The notes under the pieces were generated by a model that saw only the letters and a program-made list of their open reading frames with translations, made no database searches and was not told the DNA's origin. Source: Achromobacter sp. Marseille-Q4962 (GTDB lineage Bacteria; Pseudomonadota; Gammaproteobacteria; Burkholderiales; Burkholderiaceae_B). From it: 35,022 nt of DNA. The translations under genes were made by a program, and so were the position numbers. The stretch covers positions 1-35,022 of the forward strand of contig NZ_CALSFU010000033.1 in assembly GCF_943737005.1 (NCBI RefSeq), in the 5' to 3' direction. Shown piece after piece: positions 7,287-15,149 of the stretch. The stretch's first letter is position 1. The number at the start of each line of letters is the position of its first letter.

Positions 7287-7968
7287 GGATAGCAGGAACT
7301 CTATCGAAGTGAAAGGGCTGGCAAAGCGGGTTGCCGACGCGGGCGGCGAGTTGTCCATCCTGGAAGATATCGATTTTACGGTCGAGGCGGGCAGCGCCGT
7401 CGCCATCACCGGCAGTTCGGGATCGGGCAAGTCGACCCTGCTGGGACTGCTGGCGGGGCTGGATGTTCCCTCCGCCGGGAGCGTGCGGCTGGCCGGCCGC
7501 GATCTGTTCTCGCTGGACGAAGACGGCCGGGCGGCGCTGCGCGCGCGCCACGTGGGCTTCGTGTTCCAGTCGTTCCAGTTGCTGCCCAACCTGACGGCGC
7601 TGGAAAACGTGATGCTGCCGCTGGAGCTGGCGGGGCGTTCCGCGCGCGAGGATGCCCGCGCCATGCTGGACCGCGTGGGGCTGGGCGCGCGCCTGCATCA
7701 TTACCCGCGCACGCTGTCCGGCGGGGAACAGCAGCGCGTCAGCCTGGCGCGCGCCTTCGTGGTGCAGCCCGAACTGCTGTTCGCCGACGAGCCCACCGGC
7801 AGCCTGGACGCGGCCACCGGCGCCACGGTGATAGACCTGATGTTCGCCATGCACCGCGAGCACGGCGCCACCCTCGTGCTGGTGACGCACGATCCGCAAC
7901 TGGCCGCGCGCTGCGAACGGCAGCTAGTGCTGGCGGGCGGCCGCCTGGCGGCCGACGGGCGAGCCTGA
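7285..7968 (+). CDS. ybbA: YbbA-like ABC transporter ATPase (MacB/LolD type)
   Basis: This 227-residue nucleotide-binding protein belongs to the LolD/MacB group. Walker A is GSSGSGKST at 43-51, the Q-loop is VFQSFQ, the ABC signature LSGGEQQ is at 144-150, and Walker B LLFADE is at 164-169 followed by PTGSLD. An AAGG ribosome site precedes the ATG at 7285. In E. coli ybbA is followed by the FtsX-like permease ybbP. Here the next gene is on the opposite strand, so this ATPase has no local permease partner. Its substrate is unknown. The start codon overlaps that of divergent tesA, so each promoter must lie in or near the other gene. Confidence 0.88.
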   Translation: MDSRNSIEVKGLAKRVADAGGELSILEDIDFTVEAGSAVAITGSSGSGKSTLLGLLAGLDVPSAGSVRLAGRDLFSLDEDGRAALRARHVGFVFQSFQLLPNLTALENVMLPLELAGRSAREDARAMLDRVGLGARLHHYPRTLSGGEQQRVSLARAFVVQPELLFADEPTGSLDAATGATVIDLMFAMHREHGATLVLVTHDPQLAARCERQLVLAGGRLAADGRA

Positions 7969-8000
7969 CGGCGGGCGTGGCTGCGGCCGGGGGCGCGCGC

Positions 8001-8957
8001 TCAGCGGGCCGGGCGCGGCGCGCCGCCGGCCGTATTGGCCGCCGGGGCGGCGCGCCGCCATTCGATCCAGCCGATGCCGATGCCGCTGGCGCAGATGATG
8101 GCGATGCCCACCCAGGTGAGCGCATCGGGGAAGTGGCCCCAGACCAGCCAGCCCACGCTGGAGGCGCTGATGATCTGCAGGTAGATGAAAGGCGCCAGGG
8201 TCGAGGCCGGAGCGCGGCGGTAGGCCGCGATCTGGAACAGGTGGCCCAGCCCGCCGCTCACGCCGGTGGAAATCAGCACCGTCCATTCCAGCGGCGTCAG
8301 CGCGCGCAGCGCCGGCATGGCGGCGGGCAGCGCGAAGGGCAGGGCCAGCGTGAGGAAGACCGTGCCGACCGCGCCGCTCCAGATCAGCGACGTGAAGGGA
8401 TCGTCGGCCGCCACGCGGCGCGTGGCGATGAATTGCACCGCGAAGCAACAGGCGGTCAGCAGGCCGAACACGGTGCCCACCGGATGCAGTCCGCCGCCCG
8501 GCCGGATGATGATGAGCACGCCCGCGAACGCCACGCCCGCGGCCACGAAGCGCGACAGCCGCGCGGGCTCGCGCAGGATCCAGGGCGCCGCCGAAAGCAC
8601 GATGAGCGGGGCCAGGAAGTTGATGGCGGTGGCCTCGGCCTGCGGGATGTAGCTCAGCGTGGTGAAGAACATCAGCGTGGCCAGGAACATCGAGCAGCCC
8701 CGCACGATCTGCTCGCGCGGTCCCTTGCTGCGCAGCACGCGCAGCCCGCGCGAAGGCAGCACCAGCGCCAGCACGAGCACCAGGTGCACCGCATAGCGGA
8801 ACCACGACAGCACCAGCAGCGGAACCCCGGCGCTCATGACCCACTTGCCGCTCGCGTCCAGGCACGACAGGGTCCACATGGACAGCACGAGCAGCAGGAT
8901 GCCGGTCAGCGTGCTGCGGATCGCGGCATTGGGGCGACCTTCGGCGGCCGGGGGCAT
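8001..8957 (-). CDS. DMT-superfamily transporter (EamA family)
   Basis: The 318-residue membrane protein has about ten hydrophobic helices in two EamA repeats, with the second repeat beginning near residue 170. A conserved stretch PQAEATAINFLAPL sits between the halves, as in RhaT/YdcZ-like drug/metabolite exporters. A clear AAAGGAG ribosome site lies upstream of the ATG. Substrate cannot be predicted; members export amino acids, nucleosides or other metabolites. It converges on the YbbA-like gene and is followed upstream, on the same strand, by the DapA-family gene 91 bases away. Confidence 0.87.
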   Translation of the reverse strand: MPPAAEGRPNAAIRSTLTGILLLVLSMWTLSCLDASGKWVMSAGVPLLVLSWFRYAVHLVLVLALVLPSRGLRVLRSKGPREQIVRGCSMFLATLMFFTTLSYIPQAEATAINFLAPLIVLSAAPWILREPARLSRFVAAGVAFAGVLIIIRPGGGLHPVGTVFGLLTACCFAVQFIATRRVAADDPFTSLIWSGAVGTVFLTLALPFALPAAMPALRALTPLEWTVLISTGVSGGLGHLFQIAAYRRAPASTLAPFIYLQIISASSVGWLVWGHFPDALTWVGIAIICASGIGIGWIEWRRAAPAANTAGGAPRPAR

Positions 8958-9048
8958 ATGTCGGGGCTCCTTTCTGGGTAGCGGCGTCGGAAGGCTGACA
9001 TGATACGCGCATCCCGCGCCGGCCTCGCCCCGCGCGCCCCGGCGCGCT

Positions 9049-9987
9049 TCAGCGCGCCAGCGAGGCCGCGCGCGGATCTTTCCTGGCCAGACGCCCGAGC
9101 AGGTGATCGACTTCCTGGCGGGCTTGCGCCGACAGCGCGCCGGCGGGTTTGCGCTGCGCCGCCGAGGCCAGTATGCCGCGGCGCATCAGCACGTACTTGC
9201 GCACCGCCAGCCCCACGCCGGGCTGCTGTTCGTAGCGCAGCAGGGGCAGGTGGGCGTCGAAGAGATCGTGCGCCGCCTCGCGTTCGCCCCGGGCCGCCAT
9301 CCGCACCACGTCGCACAGCATGTCCGGGAAGCAGTAGCCCGTGTTGGCGCCGTCGGCGCCGCGCTCGAGCTCGTAGTCCAGGAACAGCCCGTTGTTGCCG
9401 CAGAGGATGGAAATATGGCGCATCTCGCCCGCCTTCTCGTAGGCGCGCAGCGTCGAGATCTTCTCCAGGCCGGGCCAGTCCTCGTGCTTGAGCATGACGC
9501 ACGAAGGCAGCTCGGTCACGATGCGCTTGATGACGCCGGGGCTCATCTGCACGGAGAAGGTGAGGGGGTAGTCCTGCAGCACGAACGGCACGTCCGCGCC
9601 GATGGCCTCCACCGCCTGGCGGTAATAGTTCACGATCTGGTCGTCGGTGCGCAGCGTGTTGGGCGGCGCGATCATTACGCCCGCCGCGCCGCGCGCCATG
9701 ACCTCGTGCGTCAGCGCGCGCATGGCGGCAAAACCCGGCGCCGATACCCCCACGATGACGGGCAAGGCCCCGGCGCGGCCGATGACCTGGCTGGCCACCG
9801 CCAGCGACTCGGCGTGCTCGAGCTTCTGGGCCTCGCCCAATTGGCCCAGCACGGTCAGGCCGGTGGCGCCGCAGCCGTGGTAGAAATCCATCATGCGGTC
9901 GATCGACGCGGTGTCGATGCGGCCGTCGTCGAAGAACGGGGTGGGGGCGATCGGGTAGACGCCCTGGGCGTCGGCGGTCAGGGGCAT
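9049..9987 (-). CDS. Dihydrodipicolinate synthase-family (class I aldolase/lyase) protein
   Basis: The protein has 312 residues from the ATG at 9987, which is preceded by CAGGAG; longer frames lack a ribosome site. It is a TIM-barrel enzyme of the DapA/N-acetylneuraminate lyase superfamily. The Schiff-base lysine is K167 in VMLKHED, the catalytic tyrosine is Y140 in QDYP, and the loop GQLGEA (48-53) stands where DapA has GTTGE. This departure and the catabolic neighbourhood argue against lysine-biosynthetic DapA and for a keto-acid aldolase or lyase, whose substrate I cannot name. It is divergent from LysR regulator 1, which may control it. A small GC hairpin (9041-9058) straddles its stop codon. 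Confidence 0.87.
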   Translation of the reverse strand: MPLTADAQGVYPIAPTPFFDDGRIDTASIDRMMDFYHGCGATGLTVLGQLGEAQKLEHAESLAVASQVIGRAGALPVIVGVSAPGFAAMRALTHEVMARGAAGVMIAPPNTLRTDDQIVNYYRQAVEAIGADVPFVLQDYPLTFSVQMSPGVIKRIVTELPSCVMLKHEDWPGLEKISTLRAYEKAGEMRHISILCGNNGLFLDYELERGADGANTGYCFPDMLCDVVRMAARGEREAAHDLFDAHLPLLRYEQQPGVGLAVRKYVLMRRGILASAAQRKPAGALSAQARQEVDHLLGRLARKDPRAASLAR

Positions 9988-10039
9988 GGCGGGTCTCCTG
10001 GTGGAACGGGCGCGGCCGCGAGCGCGGCGGGACACTGAG

Positions 10040-10045
10040 ATAATA
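10040..10045 (-). promoter_or_regulatory. Possible -10 element for the DapA-family gene
   Basis: On the minus strand these bases read TATTAT within the 110-base divergent region 9988-10097. Transcription would start about 46 bases before the ATG. No good -35 is visible, so activation by the divergent LysR protein is possible. The same AT patch reads GATAAT on the plus strand (10039-10044) and could serve the LysR gene. Confidence 0.3.
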
Positions 10046-10097
10046 CGCCCGGCGCGAGGCGCTCCCCACGCACGCTTCGCCGCGAAGGCACAGGCTC

Positions 10098-10994
10098 ATG
10101 ATCGAACTACGCAACGTCGAGACATTCTTCTGGGTGGCCACCCTGGGCAGCTTCCGCGCGGCCTCGGATAAGCTCAACACCACCCAGCCCGCGGTGTCGC
10201 AGCGCATTGCCGCGCTGGAGGCCGACCTGGGCGTGCGGCTGTTCGACCGCGACGCGCGCGGCGTCAAGCTGACGGCCAAGGGCCATGAACTGCTGTCGCA
10301 CGCCGAGCGCATGCTGCAGGTGCGCCGCGACATGTTCGAGGCGGCGCGCGAGCAGAACGTCATGACCGGCACCGTTCGCATCGGCGTGGCCGAAACCATC
10401 GTGCAGACCTGGCTGCCCACCCTGATCGAGCTGATTCACGCGGCCTATCCGGCGCTGGTGCTGGAGATCGAAGTCGACACCACGCACGTGCTGCGCTCGC
10501 ACCTCATGGCTCGCCAGATCGACCTGGCCTTCCTGATGGGGCCGGTGCTGGAGGCGCGGGTCGAGAACCTGCCCCTGTGCAGCTATCCGCTGGCCTGGGT
10601 GGCGAGCCCCATGCTGGACCTGGGGCCGGAGCCGCTGACGCTGGACCGCATCGCGCGGCTGCCCATCATTACCTATCCCTCCAACAGCGCGCCATACCGC
10701 GTGGTGCGCGACATGCTGACGCGCGCCGGCGTGGCCGCGCCGCGCATGTACGGCAGCGCCTCGATGTCGATGGTGGTGCGCATGACGCTGGACGCCATCG
10801 GCAGCAGCGTGATCGCGCCGGTGTTCCTGGGCAAGGAACTGGCGCGCGGCGAGCTGCGCATCCTGCAGGTGCAGGCCGACCCGCTGCCCGAGCTCAGCTT
10901 TACCGCGAGCTGGGTGCAGGGGCCGGACAGCCACGCGGCGCGCCTGATCGCGCAGATGGCGCAGAAGGTGGCGGCGCAGACCGACGGCGGCTAG
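10098..10994 (+). CDS. LysR-family transcriptional regulator 1
   Basis: The 298-residue protein has the LysR layout: a winged helix-turn-helix at 1-60 (recognition region about 18-37, FRAASDKLNTTQPAVSQRI), a linker helix, and a periplasmic-binding-like effector domain from about 90. It sits between a divergent DapA-family gene and the downstream TRAP operon, whose promoter carries a LysR-type dyad (11142-11159). It is a close paralogue of the LysR protein at 16680-17591: 45 of the first 60 residues are identical by direct alignment. The effector is unknown. The ribosome site is weak (AGGCTC). It is transcribed away from the DapA-family gene and toward the TRAP genes. Confidence 0.92.
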   Translation: MIELRNVETFFWVATLGSFRAASDKLNTTQPAVSQRIAALEADLGVRLFDRDARGVKLTAKGHELLSHAERMLQVRRDMFEAAREQNVMTGTVRIGVAETIVQTWLPTLIELIHAAYPALVLEIEVDTTHVLRSHLMARQIDLAFLMGPVLEARVENLPLCSYPLAWVASPMLDLGPEPLTLDRIARLPIITYPSNSAPYRVVRDMLTRAGVAAPRMYGSASMSMVVRMTLDAIGSSVIAPVFLGKELARGELRILQVQADPLPELSFTASWVQGPDSHAARLIAQMAQKVAAQTDGG

Positions 10995-11020
10995 GTGTTT
11001 TCCCCAACCCGCCCGCATCG

Positions 11021-11092
11021 GCCCGGCTTTGCGCGGGCCGGGCGCGGCGGCGGCCCGTGCGGCGCAAAGCCGCAGCCGGCGCGGCTTTGCGC
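11021..11092. terminator. Palindrome cluster after LysR regulator 1
   Basis: GCCCGGC (11021-11027) pairs with GCCGGGC (11037-11043). Next, 11062-11073 and 11081-11092 form a perfect 12-bp stem (GCGCAAAGCCGC and its complement) with a 7-base loop. The word GGCTTTGCGC occurs three times in alternating orientation (about 11025, 11063 and 11083). There is no T-run. It probably ends the lysR transcript; a repeat-element origin is also possible. Confidence 0.5.
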
Positions 11093-11141
11093 GCGATGAC
11101 GGCCGCCGCCGCCGGCCAGACCAAAGAAAAATTTATACCCC

Positions 11142-11189
11142 CGTATCGCAACATACGATTGGACGCTCGCCGCGCCTGACGGTGCAATG
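11142..11189 (+). promoter_or_regulatory. LysR-type dyad plus promoter of TRAP operon 1 (element copy A)
   Basis: CGTAT-N6-ATACG (11142-11157) overlaps ATCG-N7-CGAT (11145-11159), the latter satisfying the T-N11-A rule of LysR boxes. A candidate -35 TTGGAC (11159-11164) and -10 TGCAAT (11183-11188) with an 18-base spacer follow. From 11144 to 11189 the sequence aligns without gaps to 17613-17658 with 35 of 46 identities, including the dyad and the -10. The dyad abuts the -35, the usual place for LysR-type activation. Confidence 0.7.
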
Positions 11190-11378
11190 GCGCCGCGACA
11201 CGATAAAGAGCGCGCCGGGCACACGGCGCGGGGGGAAAAACCGGGCAGGGCGCCGGCCGCGCGCCGGGGCCTGCGGGCCGCGCTCCCCGCGTCCGGGTCG
11301 CCGGCAATCCGTCCGCGCGACGCCGGGGCCACGGGGACCCGCGCGCGGCAGACCATCCCGCCAGCCAGGAGTTAGCCC

Positions 11379-12425
11379 ATGAAGAAGTCTCTTGCCTACG
11401 CCGCCCTTGCCGCCAGTCTGGTCTTCGGCGCCGCAAGTGCGCAGGACCTGCCCAAGACCCGCCTCAAGGTGGTGGGCGGCCTGTCGAACCTGACGGCCTA
11501 CAACGACTACGAAAAGCCGTTCTGGACCAAGACCGTTCCCGAGCTGTCCAAGGGTCAGGTGACGGCGGAAATCAAGGGCTTCAACGAAATGGGCCTGAAG
11601 GGCCCCGAGCTGCTGCGCCTGATGTCGCAGGGCGTGATCGAGTTCGGCACCGCCACGCTGGCCTACTTCGCCAGCGACAATCCGGTCAACGAGGCCATCG
11701 ACCTGGCCGGCCTGGCGCCGGACGCCAAGACGGCGCGCGCCGTCACCGATGCCTTCGAGCCGGTCTATGCGCGCATCTACGGAGAGGGCAGCAACGTCAA
11801 GCTGCTGGGCATTTCCACCTATCCGGCCCAGGTGCTGTTCTGCAACGCCGACATCAAGGGCCTGGCCGACATCAAGGGCAAGAAGGTGCGCACCAGCAGC
11901 CGCACCACCGCCGAGTTCGTCGAGGCGCTGGGCGGCTCCAGCGTGACCATGGCGTTCGGCGAAGTGGTGCCGGCGCTGCAGAACAAGGTGGTCGATTGCG
12001 CCATCACGGGTTCGCTGTCCGGCTATTCGGCCAAGTGGTACGAGGTGTCTACCCACCTGGTGGCGCTGCCCATCAACTGGAACCAGCAAATCCACGCCGT
12101 GAACCAGAAGGCCTGGGACAAGCTGGACCCCAAGGTGCGCGACTTCCTGCAGGCCAACATCAAGACCCTGGTGGACAACATCTGGGACGCGGCCGCGCGC
12201 CAGACGCAGGAAGGCTATGACTGCAACACCGGCGCCGCCGCCTGCCCGTACCCCGTCAAGGGCAAGATGACGCTGGTGCAGCCCACCGAGGCCGACCGCG
12301 AGCTGCTCGCGAAGGTCACCCGCGAAGCCGTGCTGCCCAAGTGGGCCGCCCGCTGCTCGGCGCAGTGCGTCAAGGACTTCAACGCCACCATCGGCAAGAC
12401 GCTGGGCCTGACCGCCAGCAAGTAA
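11379..12425 (+). CDS. dctP: TRAP transporter substrate-binding protein (DctP family), system 1
   Basis: The 348-residue protein has a Sec signal peptide (about 1-22, ending ASAQ) and a DctP/TAXI-like periplasmic fold. It contains the family stretch VRTSSRTTAEFVEALGG, near the arginine that usually binds a substrate carboxylate. It delivers a solute, probably an organic or amino-acid-type acid, to the DctQM membrane proteins. Six cysteines occur in the mature part, four of them in the last third (DCNTGAAAC and RCSAQC), which suggests disulfides. An AGGAG site precedes the ATG. It is first in a P-Q-M operon and is separated from dctQ by a GC hairpin. The substrate is not predictable from sequence alone. 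Confidence 0.9.
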   Translation: MKKSLAYAALAASLVFGAASAQDLPKTRLKVVGGLSNLTAYNDYEKPFWTKTVPELSKGQVTAEIKGFNEMGLKGPELLRLMSQGVIEFGTATLAYFASDNPVNEAIDLAGLAPDAKTARAVTDAFEPVYARIYGEGSNVKLLGISTYPAQVLFCNADIKGLADIKGKKVRTSSRTTAEFVEALGGSSVTMAFGEVVPALQNKVVDCAITGSLSGYSAKWYEVSTHLVALPINWNQQIHAVNQKAWDKLDPKVRDFLQANIKTLVDNIWDAAARQTQEGYDCNTGAAACPYPVKGKMTLVQPTEADRELLAKVTREAVLPKWAARCSAQCVKDFNATIGKTLGLTASK

Positions 12426-12436
12426 GCAAGCGCGGG

Positions 12437-12459
12437 GCCGGCGCGCGCCGCGCGCCGGC
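12437..12459 (+). terminator. Intercistronic hairpin dctP-dctQ
   Basis: GCCGGCGCGC (12437-12446) pairs perfectly with GCGCGCCGGC (12450-12459) around a 3-base loop. There is no T-run. It probably stabilises the abundant dctP message or reduces transcription into dctQM, a common way to keep binding protein in excess of permease. Confidence 0.5.
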
Positions 12460-12498
12460 TGGTTATGACGCGGGCTCCGCCCGCAGGGGTTCTCTTTC

Positions 12499-13119
12499 AT
12501 GAATCAAGCCGAACATTTCCGCCTCCTGGGCGGACTATTGCGGCGCGCCGAGCATTTTTCGCGGCTGGCCGTCTGGGCCGGCGGCGCGCTCACCATCGCC
12601 AGCGTGCTGCTTATTTCCTTCGACGTACTGGCGCGCAAGTTCCTGGGGTTCTCCACCGGCGGCGCCGACGAGCTGTCGAGCTACGCCTTCGCCATCAGCA
12701 CGTCCTGGGCCCTGGCGTTCGCCACGCTGCAGCGCGCCAACGTGCGCGTGGACGTGCTCTACCAGTTCCTGCCGGTGCGCGTCTCGGCGCTGCTGGACTG
12801 GATCTCGCTGGTGGCGCTGGCTGTCTTCATGGTCTGCCTGACGTATTACGCCTACGACGTGGTGGCCGCCTCGTGGAGCCAGAAGTCCGCCGCCAACACG
12901 CCGCTGGCTACGCCGCTCTGGATTCCGCAGGGCCTGTGGACGCTGGGGCTGGCGTGGATGTGCGTGACGGTGGCGCTGATGCTGGCGCGCGCCTCGGCGG
13001 CGCTGGTCACCGGCGACATCGAACTGGTCAAGCAGATCTGCGGCGTGCGCTCGGCGCAGGAAGAGGCGGACGAGGAAGCGGCCGCCGGCGAACGCATGGT
13101 CCGGGGAGAATCCGCATGA
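12499..13119 (+). CDS. dctQ: TRAP transporter small permease (DctQ family), system 1
   Basis: The 206-residue inner-membrane protein has four predicted helices, with the DctQ-typical stretches DVLARKFLG after helix 1 and ATLQRANVRVDVL after helix 2. It pairs with DctM to form the Na+-driven TRAP permease. The acidic C-terminal tail (EEADEEAAAGE) is unremarkable. It overlaps dctM by four bases in an ATGA junction (stop 13117-13119, next start 13116), so translation is coupled. Confidence 0.88.
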   Translation: MNQAEHFRLLGGLLRRAEHFSRLAVWAGGALTIASVLLISFDVLARKFLGFSTGGADELSSYAFAISTSWALAFATLQRANVRVDVLYQFLPVRVSALLDWISLVALAVFMVCLTYYAYDVVAASWSQKSAANTPLATPLWIPQGLWTLGLAWMCVTVALMLARASAALVTGDIELVKQICGVRSAQEEADEEAAAGERMVRGESA

Positions 13120-14399
13120 TCGCCACCGCGCTGACGCTGCTGCTGGTCCTGATCGGCATTTCCATTCCGGTGGGCGCCGCCCTGGGCGTGCTGGGCCTGA
13201 TCCTGGACCCGCTGTTTTCCATGCTGCCCCTGTCGCGCGCGATCGGGGAAATCTCCTGGAGCGCCAACAACGAGTTCCTGCTGGTCGCCATTCCGCTGTT
13301 CATCATGCTGGGCGAGGTGCTGCTGCGCGCCGGCTTCGCCGAGCGCATGTACGGCGCCATGAGCCTGTGGCTGTCGTGGTTGCCGGGCGGGCTGATGCAC
13401 GCCAACATCGGCGCCTCCACGCTGTTCTCGGCGACCTCCGGATCCAGCGTGGCCACGGCCGCCACGGTAGGCACGGTGGCCATCCCGCAGATACGGAAGT
13501 ACGGCTACAACGAGCCGCTGTTCCTGGGCAGCCTGGCCGCCGGCGGCACGCTGGGCATCCTGATTCCGCCTTCGATCAACCTGGTGATCTACGGCGTGCT
13601 GACCAACTCCTCGGTGCCCAAGCTGTACCTCGCCGGCATCATCCCGGGCCTTGCCATGGCCGTGCTCTTCATGGTGACCGTGGCCCTGGCCTGCGTGGCC
13701 CGGCCCGAGTGGGGCGGCAAGAAGATCCGCGCCACCTGGGGGCAGCGCATCGCCAGCCTGGTGCACCTGGGGCCGCCGCTGGGCATTTTCTTCCTGGTGG
13801 TGGGCTCCATCTACGCGGGGCTGGCCACGCCCACCGAGGCCGCCGCCCTGGGCGTGCTGGGCGCGCTGATCCTGGCCGCATGGTTCCGCCGCCTGAGCTG
13901 GTCCATGCTGCGCGAAGTGGTGGAGGGCACCATGCGCTCCACGGCCATGATCATGCTCATCGTGATCGCCGCGAGCTTCCTCAACTTCGTCATGTCGGCC
14001 ACCGGCCTGACCGATGCGCTGACGCAGTCCATTACCGGCCTGGGCCTGTCGCCGGGGTGGATGCTGTTCATCGTGGTGGTGTTCTACCTGGTGCTGGGCT
14101 GCTTCATGGAAACGCTGTCCATGATGATTACCACCATTCCCATCGTGGCGCCCATCATGATCGCGCTGGGCTACGACCCGATCTGGCTGGGCATCGTGAT
14201 CATCATCCTGGTCGAGGCCGCGCTCATCACGCCGCCCGTGGGCCTGAATCTCTTCGTGGTCCAGAGCCTGCGCAAGAGCGGCAACATGACCGCGGTGATC
14301 GTGGGCAGCCTGCCGTTCGTGCTGGCCATGTTCGTGATGCTGGCGATCCTGGCGTTCTGGCCGGACGTGGCGCTGTGGATGCCGCGCGCGTTCGGCTGA
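13116..14399 (+). CDS. dctM: TRAP transporter large permease (DctM family), system 1
   Basis: The 427-residue polytopic protein has about a dozen helices and no soluble domain. Family signatures are visible: EFLLVAIPLFIMLGEVL near 50, the re-entrant loop SATSGSSVATAATVG near 105, LGILIPPSIN near 148, and the C-terminal LITPPVGLNLFV. It is the Na+/substrate translocating subunit. The ATG at 13116 overlaps the dctQ stop; a longer upstream frame would run through dctQ in another phase and is rejected. A terminator-like hairpin follows it at 14417-14446. Confidence 0.92.
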   Translation: MIATALTLLLVLIGISIPVGAALGVLGLILDPLFSMLPLSRAIGEISWSANNEFLLVAIPLFIMLGEVLLRAGFAERMYGAMSLWLSWLPGGLMHANIGASTLFSATSGSSVATAATVGTVAIPQIRKYGYNEPLFLGSLAAGGTLGILIPPSINLVIYGVLTNSSVPKLYLAGIIPGLAMAVLFMVTVALACVARPEWGGKKIRATWGQRIASLVHLGPPLGIFFLVVGSIYAGLATPTEAAALGVLGALILAAWFRRLSWSMLREVVEGTMRSTAMIMLIVIAASFLNFVMSATGLTDALTQSITGLGLSPGWMLFIVVVFYLVLGCFMETLSMMITTIPIVAPIMIALGYDPIWLGIVIIILVEAALITPPVGLNLFVVQSLRKSGNMTAVIVGSLPFVLAMFVMLAILAFWPDVALWMPRAFG

Positions 14400-14416
14400 T
14401 CGGCGGTTTCCTCCCG

Positions 14417-14446
14417 GGCGCGGTCCGGCCGCGCCTTCTTCTTTTT
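14417..14446 (+). terminator. Terminator-like hairpin between dctM and the DUF2848 gene
   Basis: GGCGCGG (14417-14423) pairs with CCGCGCC (14429-14435) and is followed by the T-rich run TTCTTCTTTTT (14436-14446). This is a good intrinsic terminator shape, only 20 bases before the next start codon. It probably allows partial read-through to the DUF2848 and amidase genes. Confidence 0.6.
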
Positions 14447-14465
14447 CCCGCAGGACAGACTCATC

Positions 14466-15149
14466 ATGAAAGCCGTATTCGATATCGAAGACGCCCCGCC
14501 CCGCCAGGTCGAGGTGGACATCCGCAACCTGGTCGTGGCCGGCTGGGCCGGCCGCGACATGGCCGCCATCGAGCACCACATCGAGGAACTGGAAGCCATC
14601 GGCGTGCCGAGGCCCAGCAGCGTGCCGCTGTACTACCGCATCGCCGACAACCAGCTCACGCAGCAGGAGCGCGTGCAGGCCCTGGGCGGCGATTCGTCGG
14701 GCGAGGTGGAAACCTTCGTGTTCTGCGCCGGCGGCGAGATGTACGTGAGCATCGCCTCCGACCACACCGACCGCAAGCTCGAAACCTACAGCGTGGCGAT
14801 GTCCAAGCAGGCGTGCGTCAAGCCCGTGGCGCGCAGCGCGTGGCGCCTGGCCGACGTGGCCGGCCACTGGGACGAGCTGGTCATCCGCGCCTGCATCGTG
14901 GAAAACGGCGTCGAAGTGCTCTACCAGGAAGGGCCGCTCTCCTCGCTGCGCACGCCCCAGGACCTGATCGCCGGCTACACCGGCGGCGCGGCCATGCTGC
15001 CCGAGGGCACGGGCATGACCTGCGGCACCGTGGCCGCGATCGGCGGCATCCGCCCTTCGGCCGTTTTTTCCATGGAACTCCACGATCCTCGCCGCCGGCG
15101 CAGCCTGCGTCACCGCTATCATGTGGAGACGCTGCCGGTGGTGGCCTGA
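14466..15149 (+). CDS. DUF2848 family protein
   Basis: The 227-residue protein is soluble and without a signal peptide. I recognise it as DUF2848 from ASDHTDRKLE near 97-106 and the C-terminal GTVAAIGGIRPSAVFSMELHDP. The second block resembles the active-site end of fumarylacetoacetate hydrolase-fold enzymes, so a hydrolase or lyase acting on a keto or amide acid is possible, but no function is established. A CAGGAC ribosome site precedes the ATG. It follows TRAP operon 1 after a leaky-looking terminator and precedes an amidase gene by 123 bases, so it probably acts on the imported solute or a product of it. Confidence 0.75.
   Translation: MKAVFDIEDAPPRQVEVDIRNLVVAGWAGRDMAAIEHHIEELEAIGVPRPSSVPLYYRIADNQLTQQERVQALGGDSSGEVETFVFCAGGEMYVSIASDHTDRKLETYSVAMSKQACVKPVARSAWRLADVAGHWDELVIRACIVENGVEVLYQEGPLSSLRTPQDLIAGYTGGAAMLPEGTGMTCGTVAAIGGIRPSAVFSMELHDPRRRRSLRHRYHVETLPVVA

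Larger units (their letters stand above)
10995..11378. other. Intergenic region before TRAP transporter 1
   Basis: These 384 bases contain no credible gene. They hold a cluster of GC palindromes (11021-11092) just after LysR 1, then a short AT-rich patch (11120-11140), the conserved LysR-type promoter element (11142-11189), and a GC-rich leader of roughly 180 bases that ends at the AGGAG site of dctP. Confidence 0.7.

Noticed and set aside
9049..9987. Assignment of the DapA-family gene as lysine-biosynthetic dapA
   Set aside because: The conserved GTTGE loop is replaced by GQLGE, and the gene lies with a LysR regulator and catabolic genes, so only the family is named.
12465..13115. A dctM frame extended upstream through dctQ
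   Set aside because: It is out of phase with the well-supported dctQ gene and rich in Arg and Ala; the DctM family start is at 13116 in an ATGA overlap.
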